Positions 36,410 through 44,308 of a stretch of 64,000 nucleotides of DNA are shown here, one piece after another (position 1 is the first letter of the stretch; each line of letters begins with the position of its first letter). Below the pieces are notes generated by a model, which saw only the letters and a program-made list of their open reading frames with translations, was not told the origin of the DNA and ran no database searches. Position numbers and translations under genes: made by a program. The stretch covers positions 582,498 through 646,497 of the forward strand of contig JBMNFI010000002.1 in assembly GCA_050949225.1 (NCBI GenBank), in the 5' to 3' direction. The DNA is from JBMNFI01 sp050949225 (GTDB taxonomy: Bacteria > Bacillota > Dehalobacteriia > UBA4068).

Positions 36410-37003
36410 ATGGCAACAATTGGTCTGGATAAACTTTATTATGCGACCATCACAGATGATGAAAATGGCGAAGAAATCTATGGCACACCCACTCAGCTGG
36501 CAAAAGCAATCTCAGCAGAGTTATCTGTTGAACTGGCAGAGGCAACTCTCTATGCAGATGATGGTGCGGCAGAAATCGTTAAAGAATTTAAAAATGGCAC
36601 TATCTCTCTTGGAGTGGATGATATTGGCTCGACTACTGCAGCCGCCTTAACCGGAGTCACGGTTGATAAGAACAACGTTGTGGTTTCTAACAGTGAAGAT
36701 GGCGGGGATCCTGTGGCTGTTGGTTTTAGAGCAAAGAAATCCAATGGCAAGTATAAATACTATTGGCTCTATCGAGTGAAATTCGGTATTCCTGCGACAA
36801 ACCTAGCAACAAAAGGTGACAGTATTACATTCTCAACACCAACAATTGAAGGTACGGTTCTCCGAAGAAACAAGCCGGATACAAGCGGTAAACATCCGTG
36901 GAAAGCGGAAGTGACCGAAGGCGATAAGGATGTACCGGCATCGATTATCAGCAGTTGGTATACAGAAGTCTATGAACCGGATTACACAGTTACGGAGGGC
37001 TAA
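36410..37003 (+). CDS. Major tail protein
   Basis: The 197-residue protein starts MATIGLDKLYYATITDDENG with ATAGGAGGT upstream. It shares most of its length with the left copy at 6104-6703, including EFKNGTISLGVDDIG, SEDGGDPVAVGFRAKK, ATNLATKGDSITFSTPTIEG and SSWYTEVYEPD. It forms the tail tube. The conserved protein with different base composition shows the two prophages diverged long ago or come from hosts of different G+C. Confidence 0.9.
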   Translation: MATIGLDKLYYATITDDENGEEIYGTPTQLAKAISAELSVELAEATLYADDGAAEIVKEFKNGTISLGVDDIGSTTAAALTGVTVDKNNVVVSNSEDGGDPVAVGFRAKKSNGKYKYYWLYRVKFGIPATNLATKGDSITFSTPTIEGTVLRRNKPDTSGKHPWKAEVTEGDKDVPASIISSWYTEVYEPDYTVTEG

Positions 37004-37006
37004 GCG

Positions 37007-37390
37007 ATGGATAACGAACGAACAGCAAGCATTCGTATTGGTGGCGATGAATATGTGCTACTACTTACTACAAAAGCAACAAAGGAAATCGCAGGACGAT
37101 ATGGTGGTCTTGAAAACTTAGGCGATAAGCTAATGAAGTCTGAGAATGTCGAGATGGCACTTTCAGAGATTGTGTGGCTGATTACCTTACTGGCCAATCA
37201 AAGTACTCTTGTCTATAACATCAAGCACAAGGATGCACCGAAGGAATTACTGACAGAAGATGAGGTAGAAATTCTCACAAGCCCGATTGATTTGGCAGAG
37301 TACAAAGAGGCAATTATGAATGCCCTTTACAAGGGTGCAAAAAGAAATGTACTCAGTGAGGAAAGCCAAAAAAACGCAGTAGCCCCGTAA
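37007..37390 (+). CDS. Tail assembly chaperone G (0-frame product)
   Basis: The 127-residue protein (MDNERTASIRIGGDEYVL) ends SQKNAVAP just after the slippery site. It matches the left copy at 5714-6100 (TKEIAGRYGGLENLGDKLMKS, LITLLANQ). It begins 3 nt after the major tail stop. It is the short form of the G/GT chaperone pair needed for tape measure assembly. Confidence 0.86.
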   Translation: MDNERTASIRIGGDEYVLLLTTKATKEIAGRYGGLENLGDKLMKSENVEMALSEIVWLITLLANQSTLVYNIKHKDAPKELLTEDEVEILTSPIDLAEYKEAIMNALYKGAKRNVLSEESQKNAVAP

Positions 37391-37578
37391 GTGACGAAGA
37401 GTTATTTACGAGGCTTTTATATTACGGCATCAGCGTATTACATCTGACCATGGATGAATTTTGGCTGATGCCGTTTGGTTTGCTACTAGACTTGTGGGAG
37501 TGTCACAAACAGTATCAGGGGCTGGCAAAACCAAAAAGAGAGATATTTATTGATGACATCATCCCTGATGGAATCTGA
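37007..37578 (+). CDS. Tail assembly chaperone GT fusion made by -1 frameshift
   Basis: A -1 shift at A-AAA-AAC (37369-37375) continues 67 codons from CGC 37375 to TGA 37576-37578. The extension PVSDEELFTRLLYYGISVLHL... REIFIDDIIPDGI has no start of its own and is conserved in the left module (5526-5737). The T-like part would bind the tape measure protein. It ends 18 nt before the tape measure start. The ratio of products cannot be told from sequence. Confidence 0.83.
37369..37375 (+). promoter_or_regulatory. Programmed -1 ribosomal frameshift site (A-AAA-AAC)
   Basis: In frame 0 the codons CAA AAA AAC (37367-37375) contain A-AAA-AAC. The 0-frame stop follows 5 codons later, and the -1 frame is open and conserved. 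It is in the same place as 5729-5735 on the other strand. Confidence 0.82.
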
Positions 37579-37595
37579 CAAAGGAGGTGGAAAGC

Positions 37596-40202
37596 ATGGC
37601 AGATAATTTTGGTTTGAAGATTGGTCTTGAAGGCGAGAAAGAATTTAAGAAGGCATTAACAGATATCAATCGCTCCTTTAAAGTACTTGGCTCTGAAATG
37701 AAACTGGTAGCTTCAGAATTTGATAAAAACGATAAGTCTGTCCAGGCTCTTTCCGCCAGAAATTCAGTCCTCAATAAAGAGATTGAAACCCAAAAAAGCA
37801 AAATTGATACCTTGAGGTCGGCTCTTGAAAATGCAGCTACTTCCTTTGGAGAAACCGATAGAAGAACGCAAAATTGGCAGATTCAGCTAAATAACGCAGA
37901 GGCTGCACTCAACAATATGGAGCGAGAGTTAAGTAGCAATAATGCTGCTCTTGAAGAAGCAAACTCCAATTATGATGATGCCGAAGATGCTCTCGATGAC
38001 GTGAACCGTGAAATGAACGATGTCACCGACAGTGCAGATGACATGGGAAAAGAGATTGATGAGGCGGCTGACTCTGCTGAAAAATCCGAATCTAAGTTTA
38101 AAGGCTTAGGTACAACTCTAAAATCAATCGGCATTGCGATGGGAGCTGTTGCTGTTGCAGCAGGTGCGGCGGCTGTCAAACTTGGTAAAGAAGTTATTTC
38201 CGCTTATGCCGATTACGAACAATTAGTAGGTGGTGTGGATACGCTTTTTAAAGAGAATTCTCAGCAATTACAAGACTACGCATCGAATGCCTATAAGACA
38301 GCAGGTCTTTCTGCGAATGACTACATGGAAACCGTCACTTCGTTTTCTGCAAGCCTTATTTCTTCTCTTGGAGGAGATACTGAAAAAGCTGTTGAATATG
38401 CGGATATGGCAATTACTGATATGTCTGACAATGCCAATAAAATGGGTACAGACATGGAATCCATTCAAAATGCCTATCAGGGTTTTGCTAAGCAAAATTA
38501 CACCATGCTGGACAACCTTAAACTTGGATATGGTGGTACAAAAAGTGAAATGGAGCGACTCCTTGCTGATGCCGAGGCTATCTCTGGCATTGAGTACGAT
38601 GTTTCTTCTTATGCCGATGTAGTTTCTGCCATCCATGTCATTCAAGAAAGCATGGGTATTGCTGGTACGACTGCTCTTGAGGCAGAGGAGACTATTTCAG
38701 GGTCCTTGAATGCTTTTGAATCTGCTTTACAGAATCTTTTAGTTGGTTTTGGAAATGCCGATGCAGATATGGAACAACTCAGTAAAAACATGGTGGATGC
38801 CTTTCAGTCGGTGGTAAAAAACATTACTCCAGTGATTGAAAATATCGTAAAGGCCCTGCCCATAGCAATTGAAGCATTATTGGATGCGATTTCTGATTTA
38901 TTACCGACACTGCTTGTTACGGTGACAGATTTATTTACTCAGGTACTGAACGCACTAATGAACCTACTACCTACCCTAATACCGGTAGCGGTTGATTCCA
39001 TCCTTACGATTGTGAATGCCTTGATTGAAAACTTACCACTGCTAGTGGATGCAGCCGTTCAGTTAATAGCCGCTTTAGTGGATGGTCTTGGGCAGGCAAT
39101 GCCAGAACTGATTCCTGCGGCAGTTAATGCAATTACTACGATTGTGCAAGGTTTGGTGGATAATCTACCCATGCTGCTCGATGCAGCACTGCAGTTAATA
39201 CTGGGTTTGGCTCAGGGGCTACTTGAGGCGATCCCACAACTAGTTGAGACTCTCCCTACGATTATTTTGGCAATCGTTGATTTTATTATTAGCGCAATTC
39301 CTCAGATTATAGATGCAGGTATTCAGTTACTAACATCGCTGGTTACAGCCTTGCCTGAAATTATTATGGCTATTGTAGAGGCGATTCCACAGATAATTGA
39401 TGGAATATTAAATGGGATTTTAAGTTCGATTCCACAACTCATACAAGCGGGTGTCGACTTACTTGTTGCACTGATTCAAAATCTACCGGTTATTATTACC
39501 ACCATTGTGGCGGCAATCCCTCAAATCATTTCAAGTATTGTAAATGCCTTAATTGGAAACATCGACAAGATCATTATGGCAGGGGTTCAACTATTTGTAG
39601 CACTCATTCAGAATTTACCAACCATTGTGGTAGAGATCGTAAAAGCAGTGCCTCAGATTATTGGCGGCATCGTCAGAGCATTTACAAACTCCATGGGCTC
39701 CATCGTGACGGTGGGTGGCAACATTGTAAAAGGACTATGGCAGGGTATTCAATCCCTTGCTTCTTGGCTATGGAATAAAGTGAGTGGTTGGATTAGTGGT
39801 ATTTGGACGGGCATCAAGGATTTCTTCGGTATCAAATCACCCTCGAAACAGATGGGGTGGGTCGGTGAAATGCTTGTGAAAGGTCTTGCGGGTTCTATCC
39901 AAGATAATGGTGATGAGGCTGTAAAGGCTGCTGAAATGATGAGCGAGGATATCAACGATGTGATGACTAGTCTGGCCGATGATATGAGTACGTCCCTACC
40001 TACAGACTTTTCAGTGGATACTTCTGTAGGTGGTGTGATTTCAAATGCAGCGTCTTCTTCTCTTGGCGGTGTCAGTGGATCGCTGGTTACGGTACAGCAG
40101 ATGATTGTACGAAGTGAAGATGATATCAGAAGGGTATCTCAGGAACTTTATAACTTAATTCAGACAGGCTCTCGTGCTCAGGGTCGGTTTTCTACAACAT
40201 AA
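37596..40202 (+). CDS. Tail tape measure protein
   Basis: ATG 37596 (MADNFGLKIGLEGEKEF) with AAGGAGGTGG upstream is chosen over GTG 37587, giving 868 residues. The N-terminal ~180 residues are coiled-coil-like and contain an acidic stretch (NYDDAEDALDDVNREMND) absent from the left copy. Residues ~385-715 are hydrophobic repeats (IVAAIPQII-like). The C-terminal part has a Trp-rich linker (GLWQGIQSLASWLWNKVSGW) and a conserved end. It sets tail length. Confidence 0.94.
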   Translation: MADNFGLKIGLEGEKEFKKALTDINRSFKVLGSEMKLVASEFDKNDKSVQALSARNSVLNKEIETQKSKIDTLRSALENAATSFGETDRRTQNWQIQLNNAEAALNNMERELSSNNAALEEANSNYDDAEDALDDVNREMNDVTDSADDMGKEIDEAADSAEKSESKFKGLGTTLKSIGIAMGAVAVAAGAAAVKLGKEVISAYADYEQLVGGVDTLFKENSQQLQDYASNAYKTAGLSANDYMETVTSFSASLISSLGGDTEKAVEYADMAITDMSDNANKMGTDMESIQNAYQGFAKQNYTMLDNLKLGYGGTKSEMERLLADAEAISGIEYDVSSYADVVSAIHVIQESMGIAGTTALEAEETISGSLNAFESALQNLLVGFGNADADMEQLSKNMVDAFQSVVKNITPVIENIVKALPIAIEALLDAISDLLPTLLVTVTDLFTQVLNALMNLLPTLIPVAVDSILTIVNALIENLPLLVDAAVQLIAALVDGLGQAMPELIPAAVNAITTIVQGLVDNLPMLLDAALQLILGLAQGLLEAIPQLVETLPTIILAIVDFIISAIPQIIDAGIQLLTSLVTALPEIIMAIVEAIPQIIDGILNGILSSIPQLIQAGVDLLVALIQNLPVIITTIVAAIPQIISSIVNALIGNIDKIIMAGVQLFVALIQNLPTIVVEIVKAVPQIIGGIVRAFTNSMGSIVTVGGNIVKGLWQGIQSLASWLWNKVSGWISGIWTGIKDFFGIKSPSKQMGWVGEMLVKGLAGSIQDNGDEAVKAAEMMSEDINDVMTSLADDMSTSLPTDFSVDTSVGGVISNAASSSLGGVSGSLVTVQQMIVRSEDDIRRVSQELYNLIQTGSRAQGRFSTT

Positions 40203-40214
40203 GGAGGTGTGCCG

Positions 40215-40991
40215 ATGGGTTTTTCATATAACGATGTTTCTTCAAAAAGCATGGGACTAAAAGCCAGGCTCACTTCCTGGCAGGTCTGTGGAGGGATGCG
40301 TAATTTTACCACCACCGTACCTGAAAAGTATGGGGTAACAGACTTTGGAGCTGATTTTGATTACAGAGAAATCAGTGTAGCTTGTAATATTTATCCGAAG
40401 CATAGCTTTTCTTCTCTGGTGAGTACGCTTGATGAACTTTCAACATGGCTTGATCCCATGCAAGGGTTAAAAGAACTTGTTTTTGATGATGTACCCGACA
40501 GGTATTTCATGGCAAGGTTGAATGAAAAAGTGGACTGTGAACGACTCATTCGTTTTGCAGGAAGTTTTAACTTGAAGTTTTTCTGTCCTGACCCTTTCGC
40601 TTATGCCATTACGGGTGAGAATTATTTAATAGAAGGCGAAGGGAGCCACACGATTTTAAGACATACCGGTAATGTAGAATCCAATCCTATGTATCGCTTG
40701 AAGGGGATCATTACCTCTGGTGTAAACAATTCGATTTCTGTTATAACCAATGGCTTGGAAATAAAAATAGTGAATGCTGTACTTTTGGCGGAAGAAACAC
40801 TTGTCATTGATACAGATAAGATGACGGCTTATGTGGAAGACGAAAACGGAATAATATTAAGAAACGCTTTGCCTTACCTAGAGGAGATACAGTTTCCAAG
40901 TCTCAATGTAGGCAATAATACCCTAACTATAACAACAAATAATGCTGTATTTACAGCGCTTGAAATAAAGGCTCGCAGTAGATGGAGGTGA
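40215..40991 (+). CDS. Distal tail protein (Dit-like)
   Basis: ATG 40215 (MGFSYNDVSSKSMGLKAR) is chosen over GTG 40209 because AAGGAGGTG is then better spaced and it matches the left homologue. The 258 residues include WLDPMQGLKELVFDDVPDRYF and FFCPDPFAYAI. It forms the ring between tube and tip. Intact. Confidence 0.88.
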   Translation: MGFSYNDVSSKSMGLKARLTSWQVCGGMRNFTTTVPEKYGVTDFGADFDYREISVACNIYPKHSFSSLVSTLDELSTWLDPMQGLKELVFDDVPDRYFMARLNEKVDCERLIRFAGSFNLKFFCPDPFAYAITGENYLIEGEGSHTILRHTGNVESNPMYRLKGIITSGVNNSISVITNGLEIKIVNAVLLAEETLVIDTDKMTAYVEDENGIILRNALPYLEEIQFPSLNVGNNTLTITTNNAVFTALEIKARSRWR

Positions 40992-40995
40992 TCCA

Positions 40996-43521
40996 GTGGC
41001 ACTAAAAACAATTTTAAATAAACAGACAGATTTTACGGGAGAGTTCCCAGTCGAGTATGCAAAATCTGGACTGTGGCGATTCAATGATGTATCGGTAGAT
41101 GAAAATGGCTATCTTGCAGACTCTTCTGGGTTAGATAGAAAAATAGAGCTTGTCAATTATCTAGGAACAACTGCAAGCCTTCAAAGCGGGCAAAAAGGGA
41201 GACAAATCCGAATCAACATCAACAATCCCGCTACAGAAAAAACCTACCTTAAAGTGGCCAATGATGGTACTTTCTTTTCGGAGATGGGAGAGCGAATCCT
41301 TGTTTGCGGTTGGATGATACCGACTACTTATTCGGTGGGAAATACCTATTGCCCCATATTGAATACGCGCTATGGTCCTGGTCAGCCAATCTTTTACCTG
41401 TCGCTCTTTGCAGGCAGACCTAGAATCATGCTTTATAACGCTAGTGGTTCTCTTATACTCGACCAAACAACTACACCGCCTTTTTCTTTAATCAATGGTG
41501 GAGTGTATTTTATTTGCATGGTCATAGAACCAAACAATAAAAACGCATGGATTGTACTGGGAGATAAGACGAGCGGAACGAGCTGGGTATCCCCGACCTA
41601 TTCCTTTACAGGCACACTAAATCCTTCTTGCACGGCCGACATCATTATGGGCATGCATGCAGATGCCTATTGGTATGCAGGAAGATTTGATGACTGGTTT
41701 TTTGATATGGATTCCAGTCTTACAACGGATGATTTGATTGATTATTTCAATGGGTCTCTTTTGACTAACGGTGGTGATATGGGCGGTGCTGTTGATGCCC
41801 TTAGCGTACCGGGAGTGGTGAGCTTAAGGGAAACAGAAGGTGTCTATCCAACGGAAGGAACACTATATACGGCTCCGGCAACGTGCAATCTATCTGGCAC
41901 AGGTCGGGTCTCCGTTACCAGTGAATATATTTCTGGGGTAACTGCAGTTGGGCCGATAGAAACCTCAACAAGCGATGACCTAGTTCATTGGAGTGATTGG
42001 GCAGCCATCGCACTTGATGGAAAACTGGTATCTCCAAATAAGGCATACATTCGTTTTAAGGTCACACTTACTACGGCAGATACAAGTAAGACCCCTCGAA
42101 TTATTGATATCAGGCTATATGACATTCCAAAGTCACCTTATGAGAGGATTGGTTTTTCAAGACCGGTCGTACTGGATTCAAATGGGGCTTGGGAGGCTGT
42201 GTTAGAAAATGCTTATAACATTGTGGTAACCAGTGAAATCAATGGCGAGGATACGCTCTCCTTTATGATCCCCTACCGTGATCCCAAGCGGGGATTTATT
42301 GATAGCGAAAAGAAAATTCAGATTGTTGATGACATCTATAAAGTAAGGACTTTAACAGATACAAAAGACAGCGAAGGAAATCTAGCGACTGAAGTGTATG
42401 CTGAGGCAGAGTTTTATGACCTGACTTTTTCAGTGCGAAAAGAAGAGCATAAATTTGATGCAGAAACTGCTGAAGTCTCTATGGCTTATGCCTTAGAAGG
42501 AACGGAATGGAGCGTAGGCACAGTTAATGTACGAACTAAAAGAACCTGGACAAGTACAGAAAAGAATGCACTTTCCATCCTTCGCACGGTTGCTGACTTA
42601 CACGGTGGAGACCTTGTCTTTGATTGCCCGAATAGACTGGTCCATCTCTTAACGGTCTATGGTACGGATAGTGGTGCATTGTTCGCCTATAAGAAAAATA
42701 TGAAGAGCATTAAAAGAGTCGTTGATACCAGAAGTCTTGTAACAAGGCTCTATGCCATTGGCAGCGATGGTCTTACCTTTGCAGACATCAATGGAGGAAA
42801 GGCGTATGTGGAGGACTATACTTATTCGTCTGATATTCGAATATCAACGCTTGATTGTTCTTCCTTTACCAATCCCTATCAGATGAAAGAATATACCGAG
42901 ATGAGGCTTGCTCAGTATGCAAAACCCAATATCTCCTATGTTTTAAATGCAATGGATTTATCAGTCTTAACGGGTTATGAGCATGAGGCATGGTCGCTTG
43001 GCGATTACGTTCATGTAGAAGATAAGGATTTAGGGCTGTCGGTGACCACTCGTGTCATACGAAGAGAATACAACTTACAAGAACCATGGAATACAGTATT
43101 AGAACTATCTACTACCCTTAAAAATCTGGGTAGTTCTGCAAGCCAGTGGGATAACGTGGCAGATTCTCTTGAAGGCACAAGTATGGTGACAAACAATGAT
43201 ATCCGGGAAATGGTGCCTTTTAATCTGTTGCGAAATTCTCGTGCTGATGATGGAATGGCTTACTGGGTTAACTCAGGCTTTGAAGTAGATGGTGATAACG
43301 GTGTAAGTGGGTCGACATCCTTTAAGGCAATGGGTATAGCCAATATGACAAAAAGTATGGCTCAGACCATCTATCCAGCGAATCGTTCTAGCTACACGCT
43401 CTCGGCACAAATCGCATCTGAAAACCTTGAAAAGCTGAGTAGCAACTCACAGGTTGGCATTGAAGTGGTTATTGAATATGAAGATGGAACGACAGAAGCA
43501 AGGTTTATTGATTTGTATTAA
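40996..43521 (+). CDS. Tail tip protein: LamG-like, prophage endopeptidase tail and lectin-like regions
   Basis: GTG 40996 gives 841 residues. Order: a short attachment region, a LamG/concanavalin-like domain (~65-255: ILVCGWMIPTTYSVGN... MGMHADAYWYAGRFDDWFFD), a central link, the prophage tail/endopeptidase region (~400-720: FSRPVVLDSNGAWEAVLENA, YDLTFSVRKEEHK), then a carbohydrate-binding-like domain (~735-841: FNLLRNSRADDGMAYWVNSGFEV). It is the full-length counterpart of 1-2240. It likely binds and perhaps cleaves cell wall material at adsorption. Confidence 0.88.
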   Translation: MALKTILNKQTDFTGEFPVEYAKSGLWRFNDVSVDENGYLADSSGLDRKIELVNYLGTTASLQSGQKGRQIRININNPATEKTYLKVANDGTFFSEMGERILVCGWMIPTTYSVGNTYCPILNTRYGPGQPIFYLSLFAGRPRIMLYNASGSLILDQTTTPPFSLINGGVYFICMVIEPNNKNAWIVLGDKTSGTSWVSPTYSFTGTLNPSCTADIIMGMHADAYWYAGRFDDWFFDMDSSLTTDDLIDYFNGSLLTNGGDMGGAVDALSVPGVVSLRETEGVYPTEGTLYTAPATCNLSGTGRVSVTSEYISGVTAVGPIETSTSDDLVHWSDWAAIALDGKLVSPNKAYIRFKVTLTTADTSKTPRIIDIRLYDIPKSPYERIGFSRPVVLDSNGAWEAVLENAYNIVVTSEINGEDTLSFMIPYRDPKRGFIDSEKKIQIVDDIYKVRTLTDTKDSEGNLATEVYAEAEFYDLTFSVRKEEHKFDAETAEVSMAYALEGTEWSVGTVNVRTKRTWTSTEKNALSILRTVADLHGGDLVFDCPNRLVHLLTVYGTDSGALFAYKKNMKSIKRVVDTRSLVTRLYAIGSDGLTFADINGGKAYVEDYTYSSDIRISTLDCSSFTNPYQMKEYTEMRLAQYAKPNISYVLNAMDLSVLTGYEHEAWSLGDYVHVEDKDLGLSVTTRVIRREYNLQEPWNTVLELSTTLKNLGSSASQWDNVADSLEGTSMVTNNDIREMVPFNLLRNSRADDGMAYWVNSGFEVDGDNGVSGSTSFKAMGIANMTKSMAQTIYPANRSSYTLSAQIASENLEKLSSNSQVGIEVVIEYEDGTTEARFIDLY

Positions 43522-43533
43522 GGAGGTGGATTG

Positions 43534-43731
43534 GTGGCCTATTTTTCAAGAACATCAGAAAAGATACTCCCAGAAAGCTACTCTTCTAAAGTAAAATCCA
43601 TTACCATCCGTGTCTGTGTCACAAATTGCACAGGCACTTTTTATATTACGGATCTCTTTTTACAAGCAGGGTCAGTGGTCACGGGATGGGTAGGTCATCC
43701 CTGTGAAATAAGGTGGACGTTAGATGGCTAA
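43534..43731 (+). CDS. Small tail protein with lectin-like fragment
   Basis: GTG 43534 (MAYFSRTSEKIL) with AAGGAGGTGG upstream gives 65 residues. The segment VCVTNCTGTFYITDLFLQAG resembles the strand pair YDCTGMIWFTDIQLQEG in the next protein, so both look like pieces of carbohydrate-binding-like domains split into separate overlapping genes. It may assemble with the tail tip. It overlaps the next gene by 8 nt. Confidence 0.62.
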   Translation: MAYFSRTSEKILPESYSSKVKSITIRVCVTNCTGTFYITDLFLQAGSVVTGWVGHPCEIRWTLDG

Positions 43732-44308
43732 GGTTAAATTTATAAGGTTGGCAGAAGTCATAAATAAAAAACAAGATAAGCGTGTCATGAGTGTAAGCAT
43801 AAAACCTACCCTCTATGATTGCACTGGCATGATTTGGTTTACGGACATCCAGTTACAAGAAGGACCTGTTCTAAATGGTTATGCGCCTCATACAGAGAGC
43901 AGGTTAGAAAAACTAAAGGAAGATGGCAGTATCAAGAATCCTGTTTGGTTTAACGGTGTGGTCCGTTCAGAGGAAACCATTATTTTATTTAATGTTGGTG
44001 AAACCTCTGCAGGACTTGATATTCATATCTATCCAAAGCTTTCTATGTCTGCTGGAACAGTGAAACTAAGCCAAGGTATAGGAGGGCAACAGGTCTCCTT
44101 CCCTGGAACCATTGGAAAAGATGTTGATTTGGCGCTCCTAGCATCTACACGAGCATGTACCAAAAACGGAGCAAGCGAACCCAAAGAGGGGTTCTATCAA
44201 TACAGTGCTGCCTGGGACTCAAAGCACAAAGTGACCCTTGAAAAAGGGAAATCTGCAAGGGTGCTGTTTACCATGCAGGAAATGCAAGACGGAGGTGAAC
44301 CATTCTAA
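43724..44308 (+). CDS. Tail-associated protein with carbohydrate-binding-like start
   Basis: The 194-residue protein (MAKVKFIRLAEVINKKQDKR) has the FTDIQLQEGPVLNGYAPH motif that in many phage tail proteins ends a CBM-like domain. It continues with a region rich in beta strands (LDIHIYPKLSMSAGTVKLS, KVTLEKGKSARVLFTMQEM). The next gene starts on its last base (TAATG-type overlap). Probably part of the adsorption apparatus. I do not recognise the C-terminal domain. Confidence 0.62.
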   Translation: MAKVKFIRLAEVINKKQDKRVMSVSIKPTLYDCTGMIWFTDIQLQEGPVLNGYAPHTESRLEKLKEDGSIKNPVWFNGVVRSEETIILFNVGETSAGLDIHIYPKLSMSAGTVKLSQGIGGQQVSFPGTIGKDVDLALLASTRACTKNGASEPKEGFYQYSAAWDSKHKVTLEKGKSARVLFTMQEMQDGGEPF

